Assembly: GCF_002250655.1 (NCBI RefSeq) | Contig: NZ_NOZR01000023.1 | Span: forward strand, 45,904-109,903 | Length of the DNA stretch: 64,000 nt | Direction of reading: 5' to 3' | From: Mycolicibacterium sphagni | GTDB lineage: Bacteria; Actinomycetota; Actinomycetes; Mycobacteriales; Mycobacteriaceae | Shown here: in pieces, positions 42,881 to 52,170 of the stretch | How positions within the stretch are numbered: position 1 is the stretch's first letter | Layout of the letters: the number at the start of each line of letters is the position of its first letter | Position numbers and translations under genes: made by a program | Notes under the pieces: model-generated | Told to the model about the DNA's origin: nothing | The model's database searches: none | Seen by the model: the letters and a program-made list of their open reading frames with translations, nothing else

Positions 42881-43537
42881 GTGAGCGTGCCATCGGTGGA
42901 CGGGCTTGCCGCTGAGCAGATCACGGATGAGGATGACGGTGGCGCGGATGGCTCGCAGCGCCGCAGGCAGATCATCGATGCCGCTCGTGAGGTCTTCGCG
43001 CGTGACGGGTTCGCCTCGGCACGGATCCGCGAGATCTCCGCAGTCGGCGGGGTCACCGACGCGATGATCTATCGCAAGTTCCGGTCCAAGGAGGAGCTGT
43101 TCGGCGCGGTGCTCGACGAGCCGCTCGGGGAGTTCACCCGAGCCATCCAGGGCCTGGCGGCGCATGGTCTGGGGACGAGCCCCCAGGAGCGTTATCGGCT
43201 CTCGGTGGAGGCGCACGAAAAGCTGCTTGCCGTGTTCCGTGACATCGCTCCGCTGCTGGGCGTCGCATTGTTCTACGACTCGGACGCCGGCCGGATCTTC
43301 TACCGGGATCACATGTTGCCCGTGATCACCGCGGTCGCGGAGTCGCTGCGCGCCGTGATGACGGCCCGCCAGCTCCAGGTCATCGATCCGATGTTGCTGA
43401 CCACCGCTTTGGTGGGCATCTACCTGGCATTCTCTACGGCGGCATACGACAAGCGGATCGCCGAGAGCGACCATGCCGAAAGTGAGATCATCACGCGCGC
43501 GGTCGCTTTCGGGCTCTTCGAGACGCTGCTGAGCTGA
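42881..43537 (+). CDS. TetR-family regulator, divergent pair member
   Basis: The protein is 218 residues from GTG 42881: an acidic leader, then RRRQIIDAAREVFARDGFAS, IREISAVGGVTDAMIYRKFR and SKEELFGAVLDEPL as the DNA-binding part. A helical effector domain with LLGVALFYDSDAGRIFYRDH follows. AGGAGG at about 42867 is well spaced for this GTG. A downstream GTG at 42887 is the alternative. It shares architecture with the divergent neighbour; such paired regulators may heterodimerise or recognise different intermediates. Confidence 0.87.
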   Translation: MSVPSVDGLAAEQITDEDDGGADGSQRRRQIIDAAREVFARDGFASARIREISAVGGVTDAMIYRKFRSKEELFGAVLDEPLGEFTRAIQGLAAHGLGTSPQERYRLSVEAHEKLLAVFRDIAPLLGVALFYDSDAGRIFYRDHMLPVITAVAESLRAVMTARQLQVIDPMLLTTALVGIYLAFSTAAYDKRIAESDHAESEIITRAVAFGLFETLLS

Positions 43538-43581
43538 CACCCGGGCGCACGCGGTCCTGCTCTAAAACCCAAGGCTACTGA

Positions 43582-43591
43582 TAGTAAACGC
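43582..43591 (+). promoter_or_regulatory. TAGTAAACGC motif upstream of the phosphotriesterase-like operon
   Basis: The same decamer as at 37134, located 75 bases before ATG 43666. It is a candidate operator for one of the two TetR regulators encoded just upstream. Confidence 0.45.
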
Positions 43592-43665
43592 TGACATCTG
43601 TGCTAGTCTGCCTGTTGTCCACCTTGATTGCCGACGACCGGCCGTGCGCCCGAGAAGAGGTGTCG

Positions 43666-44637
43666 ATGCACGTCAACACCTATCGCGGTGCCGTCGCTGC
43701 CGCCGACCTCGGCCGCACTCTGATGCACGAGCACGTTTTCGTCATGGCGCCCGAGCTGATGATCAACTATCCCGGCTATGCGGACTGGGATGAGGAGAGC
43801 GTGGTGTGCGCGGCGGTAACCCGCCTGACCGATCTCAAACACGCCGGGATCGACACCATCGTTGACCTCACGGTGACCCCGCTGGGTCGAAACCCACCGC
43901 TGATCCAGCGGGTGGCCCAGGCCTGCGCGCTGAACATCGTCGGCGCCACCGGCATCTACGTGACAAACGAACTTCCCGAGTACCTCAAGTTTCGCGGGCC
44001 GGGGTTGCTCAGTAACGAGCCCGAGCCGCTGGTGGAACTCTTCGTGCGCGACATCGAGCACGGGATGGCCGACACCGGCGTGCGCGCCGGCATCCTGAAA
44101 TGCGCCACCGACCGGTACGGCCTCACCCCCGACGTCGAGCGCGCGTTGCGAGCGGTGGCGCAGGCGCATCTGCGCACCGGGGTTCCGATCAGCACGCACA
44201 CCCACGCCGGCCGCGAGGTCGGACTGGTGCAGCAAAAGGTGTTCGCCGAGGAGGGAGTGAGCCTGGACCGGGTGATCATCGGTCACAGCGGCGACACCGT
44301 CGACCTGGACTACCTGCAGCGGCTCCTCGACGCCGGTTCCTACCTTGGGATGGATCGCTTCGGATTCGATGTGCTGGTGCCCTTCGCGGAACGGGTACGC
44401 GTCGTCGCCGAACTCTGCCGCCGCGGCTACGCCGACCGGCTCGTGCTGTCCCACGATGCGGTCTGTCACCACGACGCCGTGCCGGCGAAGACGATGCAGG
44501 CCCTGATGCCGAACTACCACATGGGCCACATCAGCGCCGACGTCATCCCGGCGTTACTGCAAACCGGTGTGTCCCAAGAGCAGATCGACCAAATGTTGAT
44601 AGGCAATCCGGCCCAGATCCTCGGCCGGTGCGCGTGA
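43666..44637 (+). CDS. Phosphotriesterase-family metal-dependent hydrolase
   Basis: This 323-residue amidohydrolase-superfamily protein of the phosphotriesterase family has the metal site HxH in LMHEHVF, a bridging Lys in GILKCATDRYG, His in STHTHAGREV and in IIGHSGDTVD, and the catalytic Asp in VLSHDAVCHHD. Many family members are lactonases, so in this setting opening of a ring lactone or an ester is plausible. ATG 43666 is preceded by GAAGAGG; longer readings begin with hydrophobic residues unlike the family. It is followed 16 bases later by an enoyl-CoA hydratase. Confidence 0.88.
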   Translation: MHVNTYRGAVAAADLGRTLMHEHVFVMAPELMINYPGYADWDEESVVCAAVTRLTDLKHAGIDTIVDLTVTPLGRNPPLIQRVAQACALNIVGATGIYVTNELPEYLKFRGPGLLSNEPEPLVELFVRDIEHGMADTGVRAGILKCATDRYGLTPDVERALRAVAQAHLRTGVPISTHTHAGREVGLVQQKVFAEEGVSLDRVIIGHSGDTVDLDYLQRLLDAGSYLGMDRFGFDVLVPFAERVRVVAELCRRGYADRLVLSHDAVCHHDAVPAKTMQALMPNYHMGHISADVIPALLQTGVSQEQIDQMLIGNPAQILGRCA

Positions 44638-44653
44638 ACGGGAAAGGCCATCG

Positions 44654-45442
44654 ATGAGACCCGAGGAGTTCGTCGACACCCGGTACGAGGTGCGTGACGG
44701 TGTCGCCACGATCACCATGGATCGTCCCGAGTACCTCAACGCTCTGAAGAGCACCGGCTACGAGGAACTGCGCTGGGCGATTCGCGCAGCCCGGGTCGAC
44801 CCCTCCGTCGACATCGTCGTGCTGACCGGGGCCGGTGGCGCGTTCGCGCCCGGCGGAGATCTGCACGAAACGCTCGGCTATCTCGAATCGGACGACCCGC
44901 TCGCGATGTGCGAATTCTACGACCGGCTGCCGTGGAAGGACTTCTTCGAATGTCCCAAGGTCATCATCGCAGCGGTCAACGGAATCTGCATGGGTGGCGG
45001 CCTGATCGGAGCGCTCACCTGTGACATCGTCCTAGCCGCGGAGTCGGCGACGTTCGCCGCAGCCGAGGCGCGGGTCGGCGTGGCCGACGCACTGGCGCCG
45101 GCGGTGCTGTTCGGCAAGGTCAATACGCTCAAGGCCAAGTACCTGCTGTTCACCGGACAGACGATCTCGGCGGCGGAGGCCGAGCGGTACGGACTCGTCA
45201 CCGAAGTCGTCCCAGACGATCGGCTCGCCCAGCGGTGCGTCGAGGTCATCGCCGAGGTGCGGCAAACCTCCCAGGCGGCCCGTGCGGTCTTCAAGTTCCA
45301 CCTTCAGCAGCTGCTTGCCGCCCCGACAGACCACGGCGCCATCGAGGTTCTAGCCGGACCGGAGGCACTAGAAGGCGTGCGAGCTTTCGCCCAGAAGAGA
45401 ACCCCCGCCTTCGCCTTGCGCAACGGGCGGCAGGGCTCCTGA
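44654..45442 (+). CDS. Enoyl-CoA hydratase/isomerase
   Basis: This 262-residue crotonase-family protein has YEVRDGVATITMDRPEYLNA, the oxyanion segment GAGGAFAPGGDL and VNGICMGGGLIGALTCDIVL. In the later position ARVGVADALAP replaces the Glu-containing loop seen in hydratases, so the exact reaction (hydratase, isomerase or C-C lyase) is open. It sits between the phosphotriesterase-like hydrolase and the first Rieske oxygenase, with 57 bases to the latter, and is probably in one operon with both. Confidence 0.9.
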   Translation: MRPEEFVDTRYEVRDGVATITMDRPEYLNALKSTGYEELRWAIRAARVDPSVDIVVLTGAGGAFAPGGDLHETLGYLESDDPLAMCEFYDRLPWKDFFECPKVIIAAVNGICMGGGLIGALTCDIVLAAESATFAAAEARVGVADALAPAVLFGKVNTLKAKYLLFTGQTISAAEAERYGLVTEVVPDDRLAQRCVEVIAEVRQTSQAARAVFKFHLQQLLAAPTDHGAIEVLAGPEALEGVRAFAQKRTPAFALRNGRQGS

Positions 45443-45498
45443 TCGCGTAACGCGCGCATCATGACGATCACCGGTTCGATGAATGGAGAGGATTGACA

Positions 45499-46485
45499 AT
45501 GGGTCTCGGACTTCCGTACACCACTGCCCCCGTGGGCTGGTTCCAGATCGGCTGGAGCGACGACATCGCCGCAGGGGACGTGCGGCCGCTGCGCTACTTC
45601 GGAAGGGACATGGTCTGCTATCGCGGCGAAGACGGCCAGATCCGGGTGTTCGACGCGTTCTGCCCGCACCTGGGCGCCCACCTCGGCCACGGCGGCACGG
45701 TTGCCGGCAACGACATCGTCTGCCCGTTCCACGGCTGGCGGTGGGGCTGCGACGGCAAGAACGTCGACATCCCCTACGAATCGCGGCCCAACCGGGGCAA
45801 GCGGCTCGCGGCGTGGCCGGTGCGCGAGGTCAACGGATGGGTCATGGTCTGGTACCACCCGGACGGCGCAGAACCAGAGTGGGAGGCCCCGGTGATCGAC
45901 GAGTTCGTCTCCGGTGAACTGATCACCGGGCCCGAGTTCCGGCAGTTCGACGCCTCGATCCGGTTGCAACCGCAGTTCATCGTCGAGAACATCGTCGACG
46001 CGGCCCATCAGGTCGACGTGCACGGTGGCACCGAGCCGCTGGAGATCGTGGACTTCGCGCCCGACGGGCCGGTGTTCCGGGTGCACACCAGGCTCGTTCT
46101 GGGCGCCGGAAAGAAGTCGACCTGGCTGACACCGGAGGGCAAGACCGTCGCCGACCTGTTCATGGAGTCGTGGGGGATGGGCATCGCGATCGCCCGGCAC
46201 ATGCAGGACCGCAGCATCCATGCGCAGAACTCGACCCCGATCGACGACGAGCACTCCGCGTTGTTCGCCACCCTGCTGCTGGTCCCCCCGGCCGACGAAG
46301 CCGCCCACGCTCTGGCGGAGCGTCGGTTCCGATTCGAGATGAAGCAGCTCGGCCATGACATCGAGATCTGGAAGCACATGCGCTACGAGCCCCATGCCCC
46401 GTTCGCGGGCATGGAACCCAAGCCGTACGGCGCATTCCGGTCGTGGGCCGCGCAGTTCTACTCGTCCGCCGAGGTGTCCGCCTGA
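45499..46485 (+). CDS. Rieske non-heme iron oxygenase, KshA-like
   Basis: This 328-residue protein starts with a Rieske domain: CPHLGAHLGHGG supplies Cys and His, and CPFHGWRWGCDG supplies the second Cys and His of the [2Fe-2S] cluster. A catalytic domain follows whose mononuclear iron ligands fit ENIVDAAHQVDVHG (Asp, His-x4-His). The lack of a fused reductase and the general pattern match KshA-type steroid oxygenases. ATG 45499 has GGAGAGG upstream. Its best available reductase is the KshB-like protein at 36015. It shares about half its residues with the oxygenase at 49462. Confidence 0.92.
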   Translation: MGLGLPYTTAPVGWFQIGWSDDIAAGDVRPLRYFGRDMVCYRGEDGQIRVFDAFCPHLGAHLGHGGTVAGNDIVCPFHGWRWGCDGKNVDIPYESRPNRGKRLAAWPVREVNGWVMVWYHPDGAEPEWEAPVIDEFVSGELITGPEFRQFDASIRLQPQFIVENIVDAAHQVDVHGGTEPLEIVDFAPDGPVFRVHTRLVLGAGKKSTWLTPEGKTVADLFMESWGMGIAIARHMQDRSIHAQNSTPIDDEHSALFATLLLVPPADEAAHALAERRFRFEMKQLGHDIEIWKHMRYEPHAPFAGMEPKPYGAFRSWAAQFYSSAEVSA

Positions 46486-46511
46486 CGGCGACGCCGCGAT
46501 GCGTCGGTCAG
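46482..46511. terminator. Bidirectional terminator between convergent genes
   Basis: CTGAC-GGC-GACGC (46482-46494) pairs with GCGTC-G-GTCAG (46501-46511) with one small bulge. The hairpin includes both stop codons, of the Rieske oxygenase on plus and the enoyl-CoA hydratase on minus. Confidence 0.5.
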
Positions 46512-47227
46512 ACCCGGCGGGGGAGCATGGCCGACAGTTCGGTGCGTTCCCGACGCAGGGCCTCCTGCAAGGGGGCTTCGTGGGCGGCCCGCAGCAAGTG
46601 CTTGTTGCTCTCGACCGCACCCGCCGGCATCGCGACGATGGCCGTGGCCAGTTCTTGCGCGCTGGCGACGACGGCCTCGCGGTCGCCGTCCACCAGGTGG
46701 CTGACCAGGCCACAGGCATGGGCCTCGGCGGCTCCGATGCGCTCGCCGAACAACAGCATGCGGGCGGCCACCCGGGGACCGGCGATGGCGGGGAGCAACA
46801 GGCTGCTGCCGGCCTCGGCGGGCACGCCGAGGCTCGCGAACGGTGTGGCGATCCTGGCCAGGGGGCCGGCGACGACGGCGTCGGCATGCAGCAGCATGGT
46901 GGCGCCGAATCCCGCCGCTGCTCCGTGTACCGCTGCGATCAGGACTTTGGGGAAGCGTGTCAGCCGCTCGGTCAGGCGGTGCACGGGATGCTCGGCCAGC
47001 TCCTCGGGCCCCAGGGTGGCGCTCTCCTTGAGATCGCCACCGGCACAGAACGTCTCACCGGTCCCGGTGAGTAGCAGGACCCGGAGTTCGGGATCGTCGG
47101 CCACCGTGTCGACGATCTGGATCAGTCGGTCGAATTCCCTGAGGCGTAGGGCGTTGCGCACGTGCGGGCGGTTAAGGGTCACGGTCACGATCCCGTGGTG
47201 GGTGGTCGTACAGATGGTGTCGGTCAT
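46508..47227 (-). CDS. Enoyl-CoA hydratase/isomerase
   Basis: This 239-residue crotonase-family protein has IVTVTLNRPHVRNALRLREF, GTGETFCAGGDLKES, and VHGAAAGFGATMLLHADAVV in place of the usual triple-Gly loop. ATPFASLGVPAEAG positions a Glu near the catalytic site. ATG 47227 follows GGAAGGA; a longer frame upstream overlaps the divergent thiolase promoter region. It lies back-to-back with the thiolase at 47287, so a 60-base shared promoter region controls both. Confidence 0.9.
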   Translation of the reverse strand: MTDTICTTTHHGIVTVTLNRPHVRNALRLREFDRLIQIVDTVADDPELRVLLLTGTGETFCAGGDLKESATLGPEELAEHPVHRLTERLTRFPKVLIAAVHGAAAGFGATMLLHADAVVAGPLARIATPFASLGVPAEAGSSLLLPAIAGPRVAARMLLFGERIGAAEAHACGLVSHLVDGDREAVVASAQELATAIVAMPAGAVESNKHLLRAAHEAPLQEALRRERTELSAMLPRRV

Positions 47228-47286
47228 CGAGGGTCCTTCCGATAGGGGTGCGCATCCGAAGAGCATGAAGAGCAAGGAGTGTGGTT

Positions 47287-48456
47287 GTGTCCAGCGATGT
47301 TCTCGTCATTGATGCGGTGCGTACGCCGTCCGGCAGGCGCGGTGGTGGCTTGTCCGGTCTGCACCCGGCCGAGCTGCTCGGCCGAGTGCTGACCGCGTTG
47401 CTGTCGCGAAACGGACTCGACGGCAGCGAAGTCGACCAGCTGATCTGCGGGTGCGAGGGGCAGAGCGGTGCGCAGTCGTTCAACATCGGCCGGACGGCCT
47501 GGCTGACGGCTGGGCTTCCGACCACCGTCGCAGCGACGACGGTCGACGCCCAATGCGGTGCCTCTCAGCAGGCCCTGAGCTTCGGCACGGCGCTGATTGG
47601 CTCGGGGAGCTGCGACGCGGTGCTGGCGTGCGGAGTCGAGAGCATGAGTGTCGTGCCCCTCGGTGCGAGCACCAAGGTTGGACCCGGGCGGGCCATCCCC
47701 AAGGCCTACTTTGCGCGCTACGAGTTCCCGTCGCACTTCGCCGCCGCCGATGCCTACGCGCGTCGTCACGAAATCGGCCGGTCGGAATGCGACGCCTACG
47801 GCATGCGCAGCCAGGAACGCGCCCTGCAGGCTTGGGACCGGGGGGCATTCAACCGTGAGGTCATCGCGGTGGATGTTCCTGCGGACGGCCCCGATGAAGG
47901 GTCCGCCGGCCCCGTCACGATCAGACGCGATGAGGGCGTGCGGGTCAGGGACGCCTCCGCGGTGGCCCAACTCGCGCCGCTGTCCCCAGACGGCATCCAC
48001 ACCGCGGCCACCACGTCTCAGATCGCCGACCAGGCCTCGGCCGTCCTGCTGATGTCCGCGAACGCGGCCGCACGCACGGGCCTGTCGGCACGGGCCCGAG
48101 TCGTCGATCACCTTGCGGTCGGCGTGGATCCGGTGACGATGTTCGACGGACCCATCGAGGTCACGCGCGCCTTGCTGGCGCGCAACGCGATCGCGCCGTC
48201 GGACATCGGCGTGGCAGAGATCAACGAGGCCTTCGCCGCCGTGCCGATCGCCTGGGCCCGTGAGTTCGGCATCGACGAGAGTCGAGTCAACCAGTTGGGC
48301 GGCGCGATCGCGCTCGGCCACGCCCTGGGATCGACGGGGACCCGATTGATCACGACCGCGGTGACCGCGCTGGAGGAGCGAGACGCCGAACGCGCGCTTG
48401 TCGCGGTGTGCTGCAACGGCGGTCTGGGCACCGGGACGCTTCTGGAACGCTGTTGA
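47287..48456 (+). CDS. Thiolase (acetyl-CoA acyltransferase)
   Basis: This 389-residue classical thiolase has the nucleophile Cys in VDAQCGASQQALSFG, NEAFAAVPIAW, the His in GHALGSTGTR and the second Cys in VCCNGGLGTGTL. It cleaves 3-ketoacyl-CoA. Two GTG codons (47281 and 47287) are possible; AAGGAG at about 47274 is better spaced for 47287. It converges on the SDR at 48480 with 23 bases between stops. It is the second thiolase of the cluster and differs in type from the Ltp-like one at 37190. Confidence 0.92.
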   Translation: MSSDVLVIDAVRTPSGRRGGGLSGLHPAELLGRVLTALLSRNGLDGSEVDQLICGCEGQSGAQSFNIGRTAWLTAGLPTTVAATTVDAQCGASQQALSFGTALIGSGSCDAVLACGVESMSVVPLGASTKVGPGRAIPKAYFARYEFPSHFAAADAYARRHEIGRSECDAYGMRSQERALQAWDRGAFNREVIAVDVPADGPDEGSAGPVTIRRDEGVRVRDASAVAQLAPLSPDGIHTAATTSQIADQASAVLLMSANAAARTGLSARARVVDHLAVGVDPVTMFDGPIEVTRALLARNAIAPSDIGVAEINEAFAAVPIAWAREFGIDESRVNQLGGAIALGHALGSTGTRLITTAVTALEERDAERALVAVCCNGGLGTGTLLERC

Positions 48457-48479
48457 TCGGTGCCGCCGGCGCGACGACG

Positions 48480-49241
48480 TCACTTGGGCGGCATTCGCAG
48501 CCCGCCGTCTAGCCGGATCACCTCTCCGTTGAGATACGGGTTGTCGACGATGTGCGCCACCAGAGCGGCGAATTCCGAGGGCTTTCCTGGACGTTTGGGC
48601 TGTTGGATGATCTGTTCCAGAGCGGCGCGGTTCTTCTCGTCCATCTGGGCGGCCAGGGGTGTGTCGATGACCCCTGGGGCGATCGCACATACCCGGATGC
48701 CCACAGGCGACAGATCGCGGGTGGCGGGCAACGTCATGCCCACGACACCAGCCTTCGCCGCGGCGTAAGCGATCTGGCCGGCCTGGCCGTCGAAGGCCGC
48801 CACCGAGGCGGTGTTGACGATGACGCCCCGCTCACCGTCGGCGTTGGGGGTGTTGGCGCTCATCGCGGCAGCCGCGTGCCGCATCATGTTGAACGTGCCA
48901 ATAAGGTTGACCCGGACGATGATCTCGAATCGTTTCACCGGCAGCAGGTTGCCGTGCCGGTCGATGAGCCGCTGAGACGGCGCCACTCCGGCACAGTTGA
49001 CTACGAGCCGCAACGGGCCAAGCTCGACAGCGGACTCCACGGCGCGCCCCGCCGACTCCTCGGAGCTGACATCGGTCTCGACGAATACTGCGTCGAGATC
49101 TGACGCGGTCTGCTTGCCGATCTCGATGTTGCGGTCGGCGATGACGACACCGACAGCGCGGCTGCGGAGCATCGCGACGACGGCGCGGCCGAGGCCTGAG
49201 GCGCCTCCGGTGACTACTGCGGAAGAATTCGACTGTGACAT
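48480..49241 (-). CDS. SDR, HSD17B10-like hydroxyacyl-CoA/hydroxysteroid dehydrogenase
   Basis: This 253-residue SDR is close to the one at 10619: AVVTGGASGLGRAVVAML, VIADRNIEIG (Asp for NAD), NCAGVAPSQRL, NTASVAAFDGQAGQIAYAAA with Ser, and YAAAK. C-terminal VIRLDGGLRMPPK is characteristic of the 3-hydroxyacyl-CoA dehydrogenase type II group. ATG 49241 begins the fold directly; a longer in-frame reading adds six unremarkable residues. It is divergent from the second Rieske oxygenase, with the 25-bp palindrome at 49367 in the shared promoter region. Confidence 0.9.
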   Translation of the reverse strand: MSQSNSSAVVTGGASGLGRAVVAMLRSRAVGVVIADRNIEIGKQTASDLDAVFVETDVSSEESAGRAVESAVELGPLRLVVNCAGVAPSQRLIDRHGNLLPVKRFEIIVRVNLIGTFNMMRHAAAAMSANTPNADGERGVIVNTASVAAFDGQAGQIAYAAAKAGVVGMTLPATRDLSPVGIRVCAIAPGVIDTPLAAQMDEKNRAALEQIIQQPKRPGKPSEFAALVAHIVDNPYLNGEVIRLDGGLRMPPK

Positions 49242-49366
49242 GGCGCGAAGTATACGCACACTATCACCGCGTTCCGGCCCCTGTTCGCCGAGAATTCCGC
49301 TGCTGAGGAGATCGGGAAGTACCGTTGGCAGACGTCGGCGGCGGCGGAGCGCTTGACATCTCCCAC

Positions 49367-49391
49367 GCGAAGTACTTAGTGTTTACTTCGC
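49367..49391. promoter_or_regulatory. 25-bp palindromic operator candidate
   Basis: GCGAAGTA (49367-49374) and TACTTCGC (49384-49391) form a perfect 8-bp inverted repeat with a 9-base spacer containing AGTGTT. It lies between the divergent SDR (start 49241) and Rieske oxygenase (start 49462). The right part, GTTTACTT, is the complement of the AGTAAAC core at 37134 and 43582. Confidence 0.55.
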
Positions 49392-49461
49392 TACCGTCGC
49401 CGATAGGCAACACCCGAACGACCCATACGCGAACGGCGTCAGGGAGAGGATTGAGTCAACA

Positions 49462-50523
49462 ATGCGCGGTTTTCCGTACGACCACTTTCCGACAGGTTGG
49501 TTCCAGGTGGCCTGGAGTGACGAGATCGCCGTCGGCGACGTGGTGGCCAAGCGCTACTTCGCGCGCGACTTGGTGTGCACTCGCTCGGAGCCCGGTCAGA
49601 TCGCGGTGTTCGACGCCTTCTGCCCACACCTTGGGGCGCACTTGGGCCACGGCGGCCGGCTGGAGGGCGGGGCGCTGGTGTGCCCGTTCCACGGCTGGCG
49701 CTTCGACGGCGAGGGTCGCAACTGCGAGATCCCCTATGCGGACCGGCCAAACCGCGTCAAGCGGCTGAACAAGTGGTCCACTCGCGAGGCGAACGGTGCG
49801 GTGCTGGTTTGGTATGACTCACTGGGCCGTCCCCCGCTCTGGGAGCCCCTGGTGCTGGCCGAGGCGACCGATCCCGGCTACTGGACGTCCGCAGAACTCC
49901 GCAAGCGCCACGACAAGATCCGACTGATTCCGCAATGGGTCTGCGAGAACCTCGTCGACCCCGCCCACCAGAAGTACGTCCACGGCTCCCACGAACCGGT
50001 CACCATCACCGACTTCAACGTCAAGGGCCCGGTCTTCGAGATCTTCAACGAGGTTGAGCTGGGGGCGGGCAAGGACACCACCTGGCTGACACCGGACGGC
50101 TCCTACGTGGCACAGATGAATTCGGAGGCCTGGGGGGTCGGTCTGATCGCCGGCCGTTTCCCCGATCAGGACGGCGCCGTGCACTACCAGGCCGTCACGC
50201 CGATCGACGAGGAATACTCCGAGCTGAACATGGCGGTGTTCGTCCGCCGCGTTGCCATCGAGACGGTCGACGGCGTCGAGCGGCCGGACCGCAGGGCCAG
50301 GAGGCGCTTCGACTTCCTGGCCTACCAACTCGAGGCGGACTTCGTGATCTGGGAGAACATGCAGTACGTCGCAAATGCGCCGCTGACGGGCATCGAAGCC
50401 CGCCCCTACGGCTCATTCCGCCGCTGGGCGTCGCAATTCTACCCCGATGGCGCTGGAACGGACTGGAGTCCGGAGACCGGGGAGCGTCTCGTCCATGAGC
50501 CCGTCGCCTCCAACGCTTCATGA
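49462..50523 (+). CDS. Rieske non-heme iron oxygenase, KshA-like
   Basis: This 353-residue protein has a Rieske cluster site CPHLGAHLGHGG and CPFHGWRFDGEG, then the catalytic iron site in ENLVDPAHQKYVHGSHE (Asp, His-x4-His). The first 120 residues are very like the oxygenase at 45499 (GWFQ..WSD.IA.GDV, RYFxRD.VC, VFDAFCPHLG), so the two arose by duplication and probably attack different intermediates. Electrons likely come from the KshB-like reductase at 36015. Strong RBS GGGAGAGG precedes the ATG. The stop overlaps the ligase start (ATGA). Confidence 0.93.
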   Translation: MRGFPYDHFPTGWFQVAWSDEIAVGDVVAKRYFARDLVCTRSEPGQIAVFDAFCPHLGAHLGHGGRLEGGALVCPFHGWRFDGEGRNCEIPYADRPNRVKRLNKWSTREANGAVLVWYDSLGRPPLWEPLVLAEATDPGYWTSAELRKRHDKIRLIPQWVCENLVDPAHQKYVHGSHEPVTITDFNVKGPVFEIFNEVELGAGKDTTWLTPDGSYVAQMNSEAWGVGLIAGRFPDQDGAVHYQAVTPIDEEYSELNMAVFVRRVAIETVDGVERPDRRARRRFDFLAYQLEADFVIWENMQYVANAPLTGIEARPYGSFRRWASQFYPDGAGTDWSPETGERLVHEPVASNAS

Positions 50524-52103
50524 GCCTGCGGCTCCCCACGATCGATCAGATCGGGATTCGTGCGCTGCTGGAACGCAACGCGTCCGAATGCCCCGACCGC
50601 GAATTTGTCACCTTCGAGGACGGTACGAGCTGGACCTTCTCCGAGGCCCTTAACCAGGCGTTCTCCGCTGCTAACGTGCTGCGGGGAATGGGGGTGCAGC
50701 AGGGCCAGGTGGTGGCGATCCTGCTCGGCAACGGGGCCGACTTCTTGCGGGCATGGTGGGGTGCCGCCGCTCTCGGTGCCACCACCGCGATGTTCAACCC
50801 GACCTATCAGGGCGAGTTCCTCGGGAACCTTGTCCGCAAGGCTGAACCGGTGCTGGTCATCAGCGAGAGCGACGCGCATGTCCCGGTCGCGGCGGCGATC
50901 GATGTGCCGAGTATGCATCCGTTCGCTCTGCGTTCCGGTAGCGCGGAACCGCCGAAACTCGAGCGTCCCATCGAGGTCTGGGACGTGCACGGCATCCTGT
51001 GCACCTCCGGCACCACCGGCGGCTCCAAGGCCGTGTTGCAGTCCTACCACCACCTGCACACCACCGGCTCCTGGGCGACCATCGACGCCGGCCTGAGCCC
51101 CGACGACACGCTCCTGGTCGATCTGCCGTTGTTCCACGCCGCCCTCAACACGTTCGTCGTCGGATGTCTGGCCACCCGTTCCCGGCTGGCGGTCCGGACC
51201 CGCCCGCAGCTGTCCCGCTACTGGGCCGTCGCGAGGGAAACCGGAGCGACGATCGCCGTCGGAGTCAGCGCGATGGCCGTTTACCTCCAGGGGCAACCGA
51301 CCGTACCCGAAGAGCGTGACCACCGGATGCGTTACTGGATCGGCGTCCCGTTGCCGTCCGACCCGACCGCGTTTGCGCAGCGGTTCGGGATCTCCGGGGG
51401 CGTGCTGGGCGCCTACGGGTGCACCGAGATCGGCGTGGCGGTGATCGCCCGGCCCGGGGTGGCTCATCCACCGGGCAGCTGCGGGCGGGCTCGGCCCGGT
51501 TTCGAACTGCGGATCGTCGACGAGAACGATGTTGAGGTTCCCGCCGGGCAGCCGGGCGAGCTCGTCGTGCGCACGGAGCTGCCCTGGGCGATCTCGCATG
51601 GCTATCTGAACGACGGGGAGGCCACCGCGGCCTCCTGGCGCAACGGTTGGTTTCACACCGGCGATGCGCTTTCGGTCGACGAGGACGGGAATTACTACTT
51701 CCGGGACCGGATCAAGGACGTCATACGGCGCCGCGGCGAGAACATCTCGAGTTTTGAAATCGAACGCATCATCGCCGGGCACCCTGCAATCGAAGAAGCG
51801 GCGTGCATCGCGGTGTCAAGCGACCTCGGCATCGAAGACGAAATCAAGGTCCTGATCGTCCGGCGTGACGGCGCGGACCTCGACTACCTTCAGCTCGTCG
51901 AATGGTTGGCCGCTCACGTGCCCTACTTCATGGTGCCCAGATTCTTCGAGGAGGTCGATTCCTTCCCGAAGACAGCCACCGGTCGGATACAGAAATTCCT
52001 GCTGCGCGGGGAGCACACCGATCGGTGCTGGGATCGTGAGCCGTACATCGCCGTCACCCGAGACGGGGTAAAGCGGCGCACTGCCGTGCCCAGCGGACGA
52101 TGA
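50520..52103 (+). CDS. AMP-forming acyl-CoA ligase
   Basis: This 527-residue ANL enzyme has ILCTSGTTGGSKAVLQS (A3), LGAYGCTEIGVAV (A5), WFHTGDALSVDEDGNYYFRD with RIKDVIRRRGENIS (A7-A8) and the C-terminal Lys in KTATGRIQKF. The sequence resembles CaiC/crotonobetaine-type and steroid-acid ligases. It starts within the stop of the Rieske oxygenase, so hydroxylation and CoA activation are translationally coupled. A dehydrogenase gene follows after 67 bases. Confidence 0.92.
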   Translation: MSLRLPTIDQIGIRALLERNASECPDREFVTFEDGTSWTFSEALNQAFSAANVLRGMGVQQGQVVAILLGNGADFLRAWWGAAALGATTAMFNPTYQGEFLGNLVRKAEPVLVISESDAHVPVAAAIDVPSMHPFALRSGSAEPPKLERPIEVWDVHGILCTSGTTGGSKAVLQSYHHLHTTGSWATIDAGLSPDDTLLVDLPLFHAALNTFVVGCLATRSRLAVRTRPQLSRYWAVARETGATIAVGVSAMAVYLQGQPTVPEERDHRMRYWIGVPLPSDPTAFAQRFGISGGVLGAYGCTEIGVAVIARPGVAHPPGSCGRARPGFELRIVDENDVEVPAGQPGELVVRTELPWAISHGYLNDGEATAASWRNGWFHTGDALSVDEDGNYYFRDRIKDVIRRRGENISSFEIERIIAGHPAIEEAACIAVSSDLGIEDEIKVLIVRRDGADLDYLQLVEWLAAHVPYFMVPRFFEEVDSFPKTATGRIQKFLLRGEHTDRCWDREPYIAVTRDGVKRRTAVPSGR

Positions 52104-52170
52104 AGGACCGGCTGACCCGCCGAGGCCGATCGCAGCAACCCGGAACCAACACAGCAATCGAGGAACACCC

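Noticed and set aside
45304..46887. Minus-strand open frame of 527 codons
   Set aside because: It is antisense to a hydratase and a Rieske oxygenase; no domain is visible.
47224..48690. Minus-strand open frame of 488 codons across the thiolase
   Set aside because: It is a shadow of the plus-strand thiolase; composition is Arg/Gly-rich with no family features.
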